Below are positions 49,433-58,156 of a stretch of 64,000 nt of DNA, piece by piece. Below the pieces are notes generated by a model, which did no database searches, had not been told where the DNA came from, and worked only from the letters and a program-made list of their open reading frames with translations. The stretch is from NCBI RefSeq assembly GCF_018424605.1, contig NZ_QTKT01000003.1:372001-436000 (forward strand), written 5' to 3'. Each line of letters opens with the position of its first letter. Positions within the stretch are counted from its first letter, which is position 1. The stretch comes from Marinobacter lipolyticus. Lineage in GTDB: Bacteria; Pseudomonadota; Gammaproteobacteria; Pseudomonadales; Oleiphilaceae. The position numbers and the translations under genes were made by a program.

Positions 49433-50086
49433 TCAGTCGCCGCTCCAGTTGGCCTTCGGGTCCGGTGTCATCCGCAGATAGGATTTCACCGCCTTGTAGC
49501 CCTTCGGGAAGCGCTGTTTGATTTCGTCCTCGTCCTGCAGGGACGGCACGATCACTACGTCGCCGCCGCGCTCCCAGTTACCCGGGGTGGCAACCTTGTG
49601 CTCATCAGTGAGCTGCAGCGAGTCGATCACCCGCAGCACTTCGTTGAAGTTGCGGCCGGTGCTGGCCGGATAGGTGATCATCAGACGAATCTTCTTGTTC
49701 GGATCGATCACGAACAGCGAGCGCACGGTCAGGGTGTCGTTGGCGTTGGGGTGGATCATGTCATACAGATCCGACACCTTGCGATCGTGATCGGCGATGA
49801 TGGGGAAATTCACCGAGCAGCCCTGGGTTTCGTTGATGTCTTTGATCCACTCGTTGTGGGAATCCACCGGGTCCACGCTCAGGGCGATCGCCTTGACGTT
49901 GCGCTTGGCGAACTCGTCCTTCAGCTTGGCGGTCAGCCCCAGCTCGGTGGTGCACACCGGGGTGAAGTCGGCGGGGTGCGAGAACAGTACGCCCCAGCCA
50001 TCGCCAAGCCAGTCGTGGAAGCGGATGGTGCCTTCACTGGAATCCTGCTCGAAATCCGGAGCGGTATCTCCAAGACGTAAACTCAT
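49433..50086 (-). CDS. 1-Cys peroxiredoxin (Prx6 subfamily)
   Basis: 217 residues from ATG at 50086, preceded by GGAGAGAGC. The peroxidatic motif is SHPADFTPVCTTEL, with Cys near residue 47. The subfamily's later features are VKAIALSVDPVDSHNEWIKDI, FPIIADHDRKVSDLYDMIHP, RLMITYPASTGRNFNEVLRVIDSLQL, and the C-terminal GYKAVKSYLRMTPDP. It reduces hydrogen peroxide and alkyl peroxides in the cytosol. No dedicated reductase is adjacent. It is a single gene between terminators and the AGCS transporter. Confidence 0.95.
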   Translation of the reverse strand: MSLRLGDTAPDFEQDSSEGTIRFHDWLGDGWGVLFSHPADFTPVCTTELGLTAKLKDEFAKRNVKAIALSVDPVDSHNEWIKDINETQGCSVNFPIIADHDRKVSDLYDMIHPNANDTLTVRSLFVIDPNKKIRLMITYPASTGRNFNEVLRVIDSLQLTDEHKVATPGNWERGGDVVIVPSLQDEDEIKQRFPKGYKAVKSYLRMTPDPKANWSGD

Positions 50087-50185
50087 GGTGCTCTCTCCTT
50101 TGCGTTGGTTAAGCAAGCCTATAGATTACTGTGTGGAGGCGGATGAGGTGAATACAAGGGCACTTGATCCACCTCATCCCCTGGC

Positions 50186-51553
50186 TCAGCGACTGACGCC
50201 GAGCGCCTTCTCCTTCTCGAAGTGCTCCCGCGTCAGCCTGAACACCACCGGGCTAAGTAGCAGCAGGGCGATCAGGTTGGGCAGCGCCATCATGGCGTTC
50301 AGCGTGTCCGCCACCAGCCAGATAAAGCCCAGGTTGATGGTAGCGCCCACCGGAATGGCGAGAATCCACAGCACCCGGTAAGGCACGATGGCTTTCACCC
50401 CGAACAGGAACTCCACGCAGCGCTCGCCGTAGAACGACCAGCCGAGAATGGTGGTAAAGGCGAAGATCGCCAGCGCAATCGCCACCACGTAGTTGCCAAA
50501 GCCGGGCAGGCCGCCTTCAAACGCCAGGGAAGTCAGTGCCGCGCCGGTTTCGCCGGAGGTCCAGGCGCCGGAGGTGATGATCACCAGGCCGGTGATGCTG
50601 CACACGATGATGGTGTCGATGAAGGTACCCAGCATCGCCACCATGCCCTGATTGATCGGGTTCTTGGTCTGCGCCGCGGCGTGGGCAATGGGCGCGGAGC
50701 CCAGGCCGGCTTCATTGGAGAAGATACCGCGGGCCACACCGAAGCGAATGGCCGCCCACACGGCGGCACCGGCGAAACCGCCTTCTGCGGCGACCGGGCT
50801 GAAGGCATGGGTGAAGACCAGTGCGAACGCATTGGGGATCTGGTCGGCGTTGATTGCCAGCGCAATCAGACCAACGAACACGTAGGAAATGGCCATCAGT
50901 GGTACCAGCGCACTGGCCACGTGGCCGATGCGTCGAATACCGCCGATCAGCACCATGCCGACCAACACCATCAGGATAACGCCGGTCAGCCAGGTGGGCA
51001 TGTTGAAGTTGGCCTGAAGCACGTCGGCCACCGAGTTGGCCTGCACCGTGTTGCCAATACCGAAACCGGCGATGGCGGCGAAGATAGCGAACACCACGCC
51101 CAGCCACGCCCACTTCTTGCCGAGACCGTTGCGGATGTAATACATCGGGCCGCCGACGTGGGCGCCGCGCTCGTCCACCTCACGGAAGCGAACCGCCAGC
51201 ACCGCCTCGGAGTATTTGGTGGCCATGCCCACCAGCGCGGTCAGCCACATCCAGAATAGCGCGCCGGGCCCGCCGAGAAACACGGCGGTGGCCACGCCGG
51301 CGATGTTACCGGTGCCCACGGTGGCCGACAGCGCGGTCATCAGTGCCTGGAAGGGCGGAATTTCACCCTCGCTTTCGTCGCCGGTGGCGGAGCGGCCTTT
51401 CCACATCAGCCGGAAACCGGCGCCGAGCTTGAGGATCGGCATCAGTTTCAGGCCAAGGCTGAGGAAAAGCCCCACGCCGAGGATCATCACCAGCATGGGT
51501 GGGCCCCACACCAGTCCGTTTACCATACCTATAAAGTTTTCAATGGCTTCCAT
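50186..51553 (-). CDS. Sodium:alanine symporter family (AGCS) transporter
   Basis: 455 residues, around eleven membrane helices. The family signature lies in VGTGNIAGVATAVFLGGPGALFWMWLTALVGMATKYSEAVLAVRFRE. Other conserved parts are GGPMYYIRNGLG, ARGIFSNEAGLGSAPIAHAAAQTKNPINQG and FAFTTILGWSFYGERCVEFLFG. It imports alanine, glycine or glutamine with sodium, consistent with a marine organism. A 16 bp perfect palindrome (51596-51611) lies 43 bases upstream of its start and may be an operator. Confidence 0.94.
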   Translation of the reverse strand: MEAIENFIGMVNGLVWGPPMLVMILGVGLFLSLGLKLMPILKLGAGFRLMWKGRSATGDESEGEIPPFQALMTALSATVGTGNIAGVATAVFLGGPGALFWMWLTALVGMATKYSEAVLAVRFREVDERGAHVGGPMYYIRNGLGKKWAWLGVVFAIFAAIAGFGIGNTVQANSVADVLQANFNMPTWLTGVILMVLVGMVLIGGIRRIGHVASALVPLMAISYVFVGLIALAINADQIPNAFALVFTHAFSPVAAEGGFAGAAVWAAIRFGVARGIFSNEAGLGSAPIAHAAAQTKNPINQGMVAMLGTFIDTIIVCSITGLVIITSGAWTSGETGAALTSLAFEGGLPGFGNYVVAIALAIFAFTTILGWSFYGERCVEFLFGVKAIVPYRVLWILAIPVGATINLGFIWLVADTLNAMMALPNLIALLLLSPVVFRLTREHFEKEKALGVSR

Positions 51554-51595
51554 GGGAGCTCCCTGAGTTATGCCAAAGGGGTTGTTGTCATTCAG

Positions 51596-51611
51596 TACCC
51601 TTATAAGGGTA
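51596..51611. promoter_or_regulatory. 16 bp perfect palindrome upstream of the AGCS symporter
   Basis: TACCCTTATAAGGGTA is perfectly symmetrical and is flanked by CAGT on the left and ACTG on the right (imperfectly spaced). It sits in the 215 bp gap between the AGCS gene and the divergent hydrolase gene. It could be the operator of a dimeric repressor; no regulator gene is adjacent. Confidence 0.45.
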
Positions 51612-51768
51612 TAACTGATTGAGTTTAGTCAGATATTTGAATCTGTAAACCGTCCGGGGCGGGAATTTGCCGGACCGGCGCGGCGATTTGTCAGCCGGGT
51701 GATTGGATTTGGCGGATTTTGCGGTACTGTAAGTGTTTCCACGCCCGCGATAAGACCCGAGGAATTTC

Positions 51769-52725
51769 ATGACCCAGCCCGCCACTACGTCAAATGCACC
51801 GCAGGCCGAGATCCCGGATCCGTCCGGCGGGAACAGTCGCTTTGTCTCGGCCAACGGGCTGTCTTTCTGCGTCGAGACCCGCGGCGATCCTGCAGGTGAG
51901 CCCGTGCTGTTCATCATGGGGCTGGGGGCGCAAATGACACTCTGGCCGGAAGCCCTGCTGGAGCGCTACGCCGCCGAGGGTTACCACGTCATCCGCTTTG
52001 ATAACCGCGATATCGGGTTGTCATCGCACCTGAAAGACCGGCTGGCCGGCCATCCGGCCGCGATGATGGCGCGTTCCCGGGTGGGCTTGCCGGTGCCTGC
52101 GCCTTACACCCTGCGGGATATGGCCGCGGATGCGGTCGGCGTTCTCGATGCCATGGACGTGAGCCGCGCGCATCTGGTGGGGGTGTCCATGGGCGGCATG
52201 ATCAGCCAGCTGGTAGCCTCGCTGTGGCCGGAGCGGGTGCGCAGCGCGACCCTGATCATGACCTCCACCAACAGCCCGAGGTTGCCCATGCCCAGGCCGA
52301 AACTGATCTGGCGGCTGGCCGGTATCGGTGCCAAGGGGCACGATGAAGCCTCGGTGGTGGCGCGGTCGCTGGATTTCTGGAAGGTGATCCAGAGCCCGGC
52401 CTTCCCGCCGTCGGAGGAAGAGGTGCGCGCGCGGATCGTCCGTGACTACCGCCGCAGTTATCACCCGGCCGGCATTCTGCGCCAGACCCGGGCGATTCTC
52501 GCCAGTGGCAGCCTGTCGTCTCTGAGCCGGCGTATCCGGGTGCCCACCGCGATCATTCATGGCACCGCCGATCCGCTGGTGCGCCCGGTGGCCGCGGAGC
52601 AATTGAAATACCTGATCCCCCACGCCCGCCTCGAACTGATCGACGGTATGGGCCATGACCTGCCGGAGCCCCTGCTGGAGCGCTTTGTCGACATCAGCCT
52701 GTCGGCGGTGCAGTCGGGCCACTGA
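51769..52725 (+). CDS. Alpha/beta-fold hydrolase
   Basis: 318 residues. The nucleophile elbow is HLVGVSMGGMISQLVA (G-V-S-M-G). The oxyanion-side motif is FIMGLGAQMTLWPEALLERYAAEGYHVIRFDNRDIGLSSH, then late aspartate TAIIHGTADPLVRP and histidine LIDGMGHDLPEPL, giving a complete Ser-Asp-His triad. It resembles epoxide or ester hydrolases of the alpha/beta superfamily. The enzyme is cytosolic and the substrate unknown. It is divergent from the AGCS gene and monocistronic. Confidence 0.88.
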   Translation: MTQPATTSNAPQAEIPDPSGGNSRFVSANGLSFCVETRGDPAGEPVLFIMGLGAQMTLWPEALLERYAAEGYHVIRFDNRDIGLSSHLKDRLAGHPAAMMARSRVGLPVPAPYTLRDMAADAVGVLDAMDVSRAHLVGVSMGGMISQLVASLWPERVRSATLIMTSTNSPRLPMPRPKLIWRLAGIGAKGHDEASVVARSLDFWKVIQSPAFPPSEEEVRARIVRDYRRSYHPAGILRQTRAILASGSLSSLSRRIRVPTAIIHGTADPLVRPVAAEQLKYLIPHARLELIDGMGHDLPEPLLERFVDISLSAVQSGH

Positions 52726-52866
52726 CGTGGTAGATGATCCGCGTCAGATTCTGTTGATTATCGGGCCCCGGCGGTTTTCATTTCCCGGCGCATTGCCTAT
52801 GGTTATAGAAAGCACATCGGTTCCGGCACGAGACCCCGGAGAGCAGACCGGCAGGGAGGATCGCCC

Positions 52867-53298
52867 ATGCGTTCATTGAAAGTGTCTGATGTCATGTGGA
52901 ACCACATCGAGCCTATCCGCTGTGGTACGCCATTAACCCGGGTGGTGAAAATACTGCTGCAGAACCACGTCAGTGGTCTGCCGGTGGTGGACGACCACCG
53001 CAAGGTCATCGGTTTTATTTCCGAACAGGATTGCATTCACGCCTTGCTGGTCAGCAGTTATCACTGCGAAGGCGACCCGATCGTGGACGACGTGATGTTC
53101 CGTGAGCCGGTGACCATCTCGCCGGAGATGGCCATGGTGGACCTGGCCCAGAACCTCGGTGCGGGCAAGCCCAAGGTGTTCCCGGTGGTGGATCATGGCC
53201 GCCTGATTGGTATTGTGACCCGCACCGCCATCCTGGCGGAACTGGCCCGATCCGGCTGCGGCATCGAACTGCCTAAATACGCATCGGCGGAAGACTGA
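52867..53298 (+). CDS. Tandem CBS-domain protein
   Basis: 143 residues consisting of two CBS motifs. The first is SDVMWNHIEPIRCGTPLTRVVKILLQNHVSGLPVVDDHRKVIGFISEQDCIHALL. The second is VDDVMFREPVTISPEMAMVDLAQNLGAGKPKVFPVVDHGRLIGIVTRTAILAEL. CBS pairs bind adenosine nucleotides or related ligands and act as energy sensors. There is no catalytic domain. It starts at ATG 52867, with GGGAGGATCGCC upstream, and lies between an alpha/beta hydrolase and fghA. Confidence 0.93.
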   Translation: MRSLKVSDVMWNHIEPIRCGTPLTRVVKILLQNHVSGLPVVDDHRKVIGFISEQDCIHALLVSSYHCEGDPIVDDVMFREPVTISPEMAMVDLAQNLGAGKPKVFPVVDHGRLIGIVTRTAILAELARSGCGIELPKYASAED

Positions 53299-53326
53299 CC
53301 AGCCTGCAACCCGAACCGAGGACATC

Positions 53327-54172
53327 ATGGAACTGCTATCGACCAACGTCTGTTTCGGCGGCGAACACCGCCGTTATCGCCACAGGTCAGACGCTCTGGG
53401 CTGCGACATGGAATTCGCGGTGTTTCTGCCGCCGGCGGCGGTGGGCGGCGCGGCGCGTCCGGTGCCGGTACTCTACTGGCTGTCGGGGCTGACCTGCACT
53501 GACCAGAACTTCATGCAGAAGGCGGGCGCCCTGAAACACGCCGCGCAGCTGGGCATGGCCATCGTGTGTCCGGACACCAGCCCCCGCGGGCTGGGGTTGC
53601 CCGGGGAGGACGACAGCTACGATTTCGGCAGCGGCGCGGGGTTTTACATCAATGCTACTGAGCAGCCCTGGGCACCCCATTACCGCATGTACGATTACGT
53701 TGCCAAGGAGTTGCCCCAGCTGGTGGAGGCCGAATTGCCGGTCACCGACCAGCGCGCCGTCAGCGGCCACTCCATGGGTGGTCACGGCGCGCTGATCTGC
53801 GCCCTGAAGAATCCGAGGCGCTATGCCTCGGTCTCCGCCTTTGCGCCGATTGCCAACCCCATGGAGTGCCCTTGGGGCCAGAAGGCCTTCAGCGGCTACC
53901 TGGGAGATGACCGCAGCCGCTGGGAAGAGTGGGACGCCACCATGCTGATCCCCACTGCACGGGAGCGGCTGCCGTTACTGATTGATCAGGGCACCGCCGA
54001 CGAGTTTCTGGAAAGTCAGTTGAACCCGGAAGCACTTGCTGACGCCTGTGAGAAAATGCACCACCACATCAACCTGCGGATGCATCGGGGTTACGATCAC
54101 AGCTACTTCTTTATTGCGTCGTTTATCGACGAGCACCTGGATCACCACGCCGCGGCCCTGGGCCTGCGCTAG
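53327..54172 (+). CDS. fghA: S-formylglutathione hydrolase
   Basis: 281 residues, the exact family length. The catalytic serine is in the elbow AVSGHSMGGHGALICALK, with further FghA markers: LYWLSGLTCTDQNFMQKAGA, CPDTSPRGLGLPGEDDSYDFGSGAGFYINAT, PWGQKAFSGYLG and the late histidine in RGYDHSYFFIASFI. It hydrolyses S-formylglutathione to formate and glutathione in formaldehyde detoxification. The usual partner, glutathione-dependent alcohol dehydrogenase, is not adjacent. Its stop overlaps the convergent HD-GYP gene by 4 bp. Confidence 0.96.
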   Translation: MELLSTNVCFGGEHRRYRHRSDALGCDMEFAVFLPPAAVGGAARPVPVLYWLSGLTCTDQNFMQKAGALKHAAQLGMAIVCPDTSPRGLGLPGEDDSYDFGSGAGFYINATEQPWAPHYRMYDYVAKELPQLVEAELPVTDQRAVSGHSMGGHGALICALKNPRRYASVSAFAPIANPMECPWGQKAFSGYLGDDRSRWEEWDATMLIPTARERLPLLIDQGTADEFLESQLNPEALADACEKMHHHINLRMHRGYDHSYFFIASFIDEHLDHHAAALGLR

Positions 54173-55290
54173 CGGAATCCCCAAAGCAGGCTGAAGTCCA
54201 TGGAAGGCATGACTTCAGGCTGCTCCACCGCTTCGATGGTGAACTCCGGTTCGCTGCAATCCCGCTCGAAAGTGCCGCTGTAGCGGTTGCCCCGGGGGCC
54301 GATAATGGCTTTCACAAAGGGCCCGCGATGGCGCACCGGGCGGCGGGCAACTACACCGACTTCATTGTTGCCCAGGCGCACCAGGGTTCCGGGCGGGTAG
54401 TCCGTCAGAATCGTCAGTAACGCCCGCGGAATGGCCGGTCGGAACTTGCCGTCAGCGAGGGTGTTAATCAGTTTGCGGGCGTCGGTGATATTCATCCGCT
54501 CGCGGTAAGCCCGCTTGGTGATCATCGCCACGTACCGTTCGGCCATGGCCAGGATCTCGGCTTCCGCCCGAATGTCGTTGCCGCTCAGGCCTTTGGGATA
54601 GCCGGAGCCGTCTGATTGTTCGTGGTGCTGGGCAATGACCTCGAACAGGGCGTTGTTGCGGATGCCCGCGTCGTGGAGTGCCTGGATGCTGCGTTGCGGG
54701 TGCTTGCGGATCACCGCGCGCTGTTCCTCATTGAGTATCTTGCGCGAGGCATTGAGCTGGTCTGCCACCGGCACCAGGGCCAGGTTGGCCACCAGAGCGG
54801 CACTGGTGAGCAGGCTGGTGCGCGCCTTGTCGAGGCCGAAGGTCTGGCCAATGGTGTGGCAGAGGATGCCGTAAAACAGGATCTGCTCATGGATGGTGGG
54901 TTCGATGGAGTACAGGTGCACCAGCGCCAGGCTGGCATCCGGCGACTCATCGCAGGTGCGCTCGATCATCCGCGTCAGCCCCAGTAGGCGCTTGAGAGCG
55001 CTCTCCTCGCCGGCCGTGATGGCCTTGATGGTGGATTCGAGGGTCTGTAACAGTATCGGGTATTCGGCGAAGGGATTGAGCTGGCGAGTGTCGTCCGGAA
55101 TATCGTCGGGAGAACGCTCGATGTTGCGGGGTTGGAACAGCCCGCGGTCAAAAAGCTGTTCCAGCTGCATGTCGCTCTGAATCACATAGCCCTGACGCAG
55201 CAGCACGGTGCCTTCGGCGTCATAGACGGTCCATGGCAGGGGTTTGCCCACTACCAGAGCGCCAGGTGCGATACGAACAAGATTCGACAA
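54169..55290 (-). CDS. HD-GYP-like protein with degenerate HD motif
   Basis: About 373 residues from TTG at 55290, chosen because GGGAA lies seven bases upstream; a GTG at 55356 has no ribosome site. The N-terminal domain is about residues 1-110. The HD-GYP fold follows, keeping the GYP block FEVIAQHHEQSDGSGYPKGLSG and EILAMAERYVAMI. At the site of the metal-binding HD pair, however, it reads AALVANLALVP (near residue 165), so the key His-Asp are missing. It is probably not a c-di-GMP phosphodiesterase and may be a binding or signalling protein. It is divergent from a diguanylate cyclase gene. Confidence 0.85.
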   Translation of the reverse strand: MSNLVRIAPGALVVGKPLPWTVYDAEGTVLLRQGYVIQSDMQLEQLFDRGLFQPRNIERSPDDIPDDTRQLNPFAEYPILLQTLESTIKAITAGEESALKRLLGLTRMIERTCDESPDASLALVHLYSIEPTIHEQILFYGILCHTIGQTFGLDKARTSLLTSAALVANLALVPVADQLNASRKILNEEQRAVIRKHPQRSIQALHDAGIRNNALFEVIAQHHEQSDGSGYPKGLSGNDIRAEAEILAMAERYVAMITKRAYRERMNITDARKLINTLADGKFRPAIPRALLTILTDYPPGTLVRLGNNEVGVVARRPVRHRGPFVKAIIGPRGNRYSGTFERDCSEPEFTIEAVEQPEVMPSMDFSLLWGFR

Positions 55291-55603
55291 AGATGGATTC
55301 CCGAATGTTATTTTTAGAATACCTGATTCTAACGCCGATTCCGGGTGAAACTCCACTGGCAGACACGCTTGGTTCCGGACGGATTCGGTGTCAGATGATC
55401 GTTTCGCCCAGGGAAGTTCGAGGAATGTCCGTTAATTGGGTCACAAAATCATGATTCCGGTCATGTTCTGTAAAATTTCGTACCGGCATAGCGAACGCTC
55501 AAGTTTCTTGCGCTATGCTAGGTTGCGAATGATACCAAGGTCTGATGTCGTAGCAGACGTCATACCTTTTGGCCCCCAATAACAAGCAACAACCGGACGC
55601 TGA
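55291..55603. other. Divergent intergenic region with leader hairpin
   Basis: 313 bases between the HD-GYP-like gene and a diguanylate cyclase gene. The only clear structure is a hairpin in which 55537-55549 pairs with 55556-55568 (13 positions, one mismatch, one G-U), followed by TTT, 35 bases before the cyclase start. It could be an attenuator or an upstream terminator. A possible -10 TATGCT lies near 55514. No gene is visible. Confidence 0.5.
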
Positions 55604-56614
55604 ATGCTCTACCGCCTGAAAACCGATTTTCGGTTATCCATCATTACTCTGCTTGGCGCCAGTGCGGTTCTGGGGATTACCCCTTTCGCCTTTATGCGGT
55701 TCCTGCAGGGGAATGTGGTGGCGGGTATTGTGGATACGGCCATCCTGCTTGGCATCACCGGAACGCTGGCGTATGCCTGGATCACTGGCGACACCCGGCG
55801 CAGTGGGCTGTTTCTCGCCATTATCTGCTGCAGCGGCGCTGTGGTGGTGGGGGCGGTGGTTGGCGAGCCGGGCCTGTTCTGGCTGTATCCCTGCCTGGTA
55901 ACGTCTTTCTTCCTTACCGGTCCGAAAACAGCCGCCTTTATCAACGTTGCAGCGGTGGTGGCGCTGATGGTGCACGGGGTGGCGTTCAGTTCTGACCTGC
56001 AGATGTGGTCCTTTGCCGCTACCGCGTTCGTGGTCAGTGCCTGCGCCTACGTGTTCGCCTACAGAAACGACGATCAGCGCCGCCGGCTGGAGCATCTGGC
56101 CACCATCGATCCGCTCACCGGGGTGAAGAACCGTCGCTCCATGGATGAAGAACTGCAACTGGCAGTCTACAGCGCCGAGCGCAACCGGGTGCCCTGCGGT
56201 CTGGCGCTGCTGGATATCGATCACTTCAAGCGCATTAACGACACCTACGGCCATGGCGTCGGCGATCAGGTGCTGTCGGAACTGGTGGCAATGATCGAGC
56301 AGAATACCCGCAAGACCGATCAGCTGTTCCGCTACGGTGGCGAGGAATTCGTGCTGTTGTTACCGGGTGTGGACGATACCGGTTTGCGGGCGGTGGTCCA
56401 CAACCTCCAGCAGGTATTGCGCAAGTATATGCATTGCCCGGGCGGGCCGGTCACCGTGTCGTTCGGTGTAGCCAGTCTGCAGGCGGATGACTCCGTGGAC
56501 AGCTGGCTGCAGCGGGCGGATGCGGCGCTGTATCGGGCGAAGGAAACCGGCCGTGACAAGGTGGTGTTCTCGGAACCGCAGGACATCCGGGAATCCGTCA
56601 CCGGGGTGGCCTGA
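55604..56614 (+). CDS. Membrane diguanylate cyclase
   Basis: 336 residues. The first 150 residues form five or six membrane helices (for example TLLGASAVLGITPFAFMRFL, VAGIVDTAILLGITGTLAYA and FAATAFVVSACAYVFAY). The GGDEF domain has DPLTGVKNRRSM, LLDIDHFKRINDTYGHGVGD and the active-site RYGGEEFVLLLP, with an intact I-site (RKTD five residues before). It should synthesise c-di-GMP with product inhibition. Its position divergent from an inactive-looking HD-GYP protein suggests a shared signalling circuit. Confidence 0.92.
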   Translation: MLYRLKTDFRLSIITLLGASAVLGITPFAFMRFLQGNVVAGIVDTAILLGITGTLAYAWITGDTRRSGLFLAIICCSGAVVVGAVVGEPGLFWLYPCLVTSFFLTGPKTAAFINVAAVVALMVHGVAFSSDLQMWSFAATAFVVSACAYVFAYRNDDQRRRLEHLATIDPLTGVKNRRSMDEELQLAVYSAERNRVPCGLALLDIDHFKRINDTYGHGVGDQVLSELVAMIEQNTRKTDQLFRYGGEEFVLLLPGVDDTGLRAVVHNLQQVLRKYMHCPGGPVTVSFGVASLQADDSVDSWLQRADAALYRAKETGRDKVVFSEPQDIRESVTGVA

Positions 56615-56629
56615 ACCCCGGCGCCTTAC

Positions 56630-58021
56630 TCAGGGTTGAGATGCGGGCGCGTACCGGAACAGCCGCCAACCCAGCAGCACACTGGCCGAGGCCAACCCAC
56701 CGGTCAGCCCGACCCAGAAGCCGGCCGCGCCCATGGCCGGCAGCAACCAGCCGGTAAAGGTCAGCACATAACCCAGCGGCAGGCCCACACCCCAGAACGA
56801 AAACAGCATGATCAGCATCGGAATGCTGGTGTCTTTATACCCCCGCAGCGCACTGATGCAAGTTACCTGAATAACGTCCGCAATCTGGAAGAAGGCCGCG
56901 AATACCAGCAGGCTGACGGTCACTTCCCGCACCGCCGCATCGCTGGAATACAGTGCGGCGATGCCCTCGGAGAATGCGAACAGCAGGGTAGCGAACACCA
57001 GCGCCACCGCCGACGCGAGGATCAGCGAACTCCGTGAAATCAGCCGGGCGGTGTCCGGCGCACCCGCGCCAATTAAGAAGCTCACTCGCAGGGTCAGCGC
57101 CATGCCGATGCTCAGTGGCAGCATGAACAACAGCGACACGACGTTCAGGGCGATCTGGTGGCCGGCCACCACCACCGGCCCCAGGGGCGCGAGAAACAGG
57201 GCGATGACCGAGAACATGCTGGCCTCGACAAAGATTGTGAAGCCAATGGGCACGCCGATTTTCAGCACGTAGCGAATGCCCGCCGGGTCGGGCTTTACCC
57301 AGTCGGCCAGCAGGTGGAAACGGCGATATACCGCACTTCGATTCAGATAGACCAACAGCGCGATGGCGGCGGTGCCGTTCGACAACGAGGTGGCCCAGCC
57401 GCAACCTACGCCCCCCATGGCGGGCAGCCCCAGTTTGCCGTAAATGAAGATGTAGTTGAGCGGCAGGTTGATCAGCGTGCTCAGTACCGAAAACGCCATG
57501 ATCACGCGGGTGTGGCCGAGGCCGTCGGTCAGGCCTCGCAGCGCGGTCATCAACAGCATGGCGGGTACGCCCCAGGCAAAGGCATCAAGATAACCCTGGG
57601 AGATCCCGGCGGTGACGGGGTCCAGTCGGAACACGGCGAGCACCGGCTGCACGTGGGTCAGCAGCAGGATCATGATCACTGAGCCAATCGCGGCAATGTA
57701 GAGGCCCTGCCAGGTGGCCGGCATGATCTTGTCGGTGGTGCGGGCGCCGTTGTAGCCGGAAATGATGGGCTGCAGTGCGCTGAGCACGCCCATGAAAAAC
57801 AGGAACAGCGGCATCCACAGGCTGCTGCCGATGCCGACTGCCGCGAGATCCTCCGCACTGGCGTGGCCGGCCATAACGGTATCGATGACGCCGTTGGCCA
57901 TCTGCGCTACCTGGGCGATCAGGATGGGGCCGCCCAGAATGGCGAGGGTTTTCCACTCCGCCAGTGTGCGCGCTATCAGGGGTTGTCGGGGCGCCGGTAG
58001 TGGCTGATGGCTATCGTCCAT
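56630..58021 (-). CDS. MATE-family multidrug efflux transporter (NorM type)
   Basis: About 463 residues from ATG at 58021 (the frame begins at 58093, with another ATG at 58078). Twelve helices are visible in two six-helix halves: GGPILIAQVAQMANGVIDTVMAGH in the first and GVPIGFTIFVEASMFSVIALFLAPLG at the start of the second. The MATE signatures PQPIISGY-like LQPIISGYNGA and GLTDGLGHTR occur. It exports cationic drugs and dyes using a sodium or proton gradient. It is convergent with the cyclase gene and divergent from the EamA gene. Confidence 0.93.
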   Translation of the reverse strand: MDDSHQPLPAPRQPLIARTLAEWKTLAILGGPILIAQVAQMANGVIDTVMAGHASAEDLAAVGIGSSLWMPLFLFFMGVLSALQPIISGYNGARTTDKIMPATWQGLYIAAIGSVIMILLLTHVQPVLAVFRLDPVTAGISQGYLDAFAWGVPAMLLMTALRGLTDGLGHTRVIMAFSVLSTLINLPLNYIFIYGKLGLPAMGGVGCGWATSLSNGTAAIALLVYLNRSAVYRRFHLLADWVKPDPAGIRYVLKIGVPIGFTIFVEASMFSVIALFLAPLGPVVVAGHQIALNVVSLLFMLPLSIGMALTLRVSFLIGAGAPDTARLISRSSLILASAVALVFATLLFAFSEGIAALYSSDAAVREVTVSLLVFAAFFQIADVIQVTCISALRGYKDTSIPMLIMLFSFWGVGLPLGYVLTFTGWLLPAMGAAGFWVGLTGGLASASVLLGWRLFRYAPASQP

Positions 58022-58156
58022 GGGCGAAAGGCTGCCTTGCTGATGGTGTATGGCATAAACGCCGGAGAAGGGCCGCATCTTACCTGATCCCACCCGTCGC
58101 CGGCATTGCGCTTTTCCGGTACAGTGCCGCTCTCGGAATGAACAGGGGTGAGCGTT

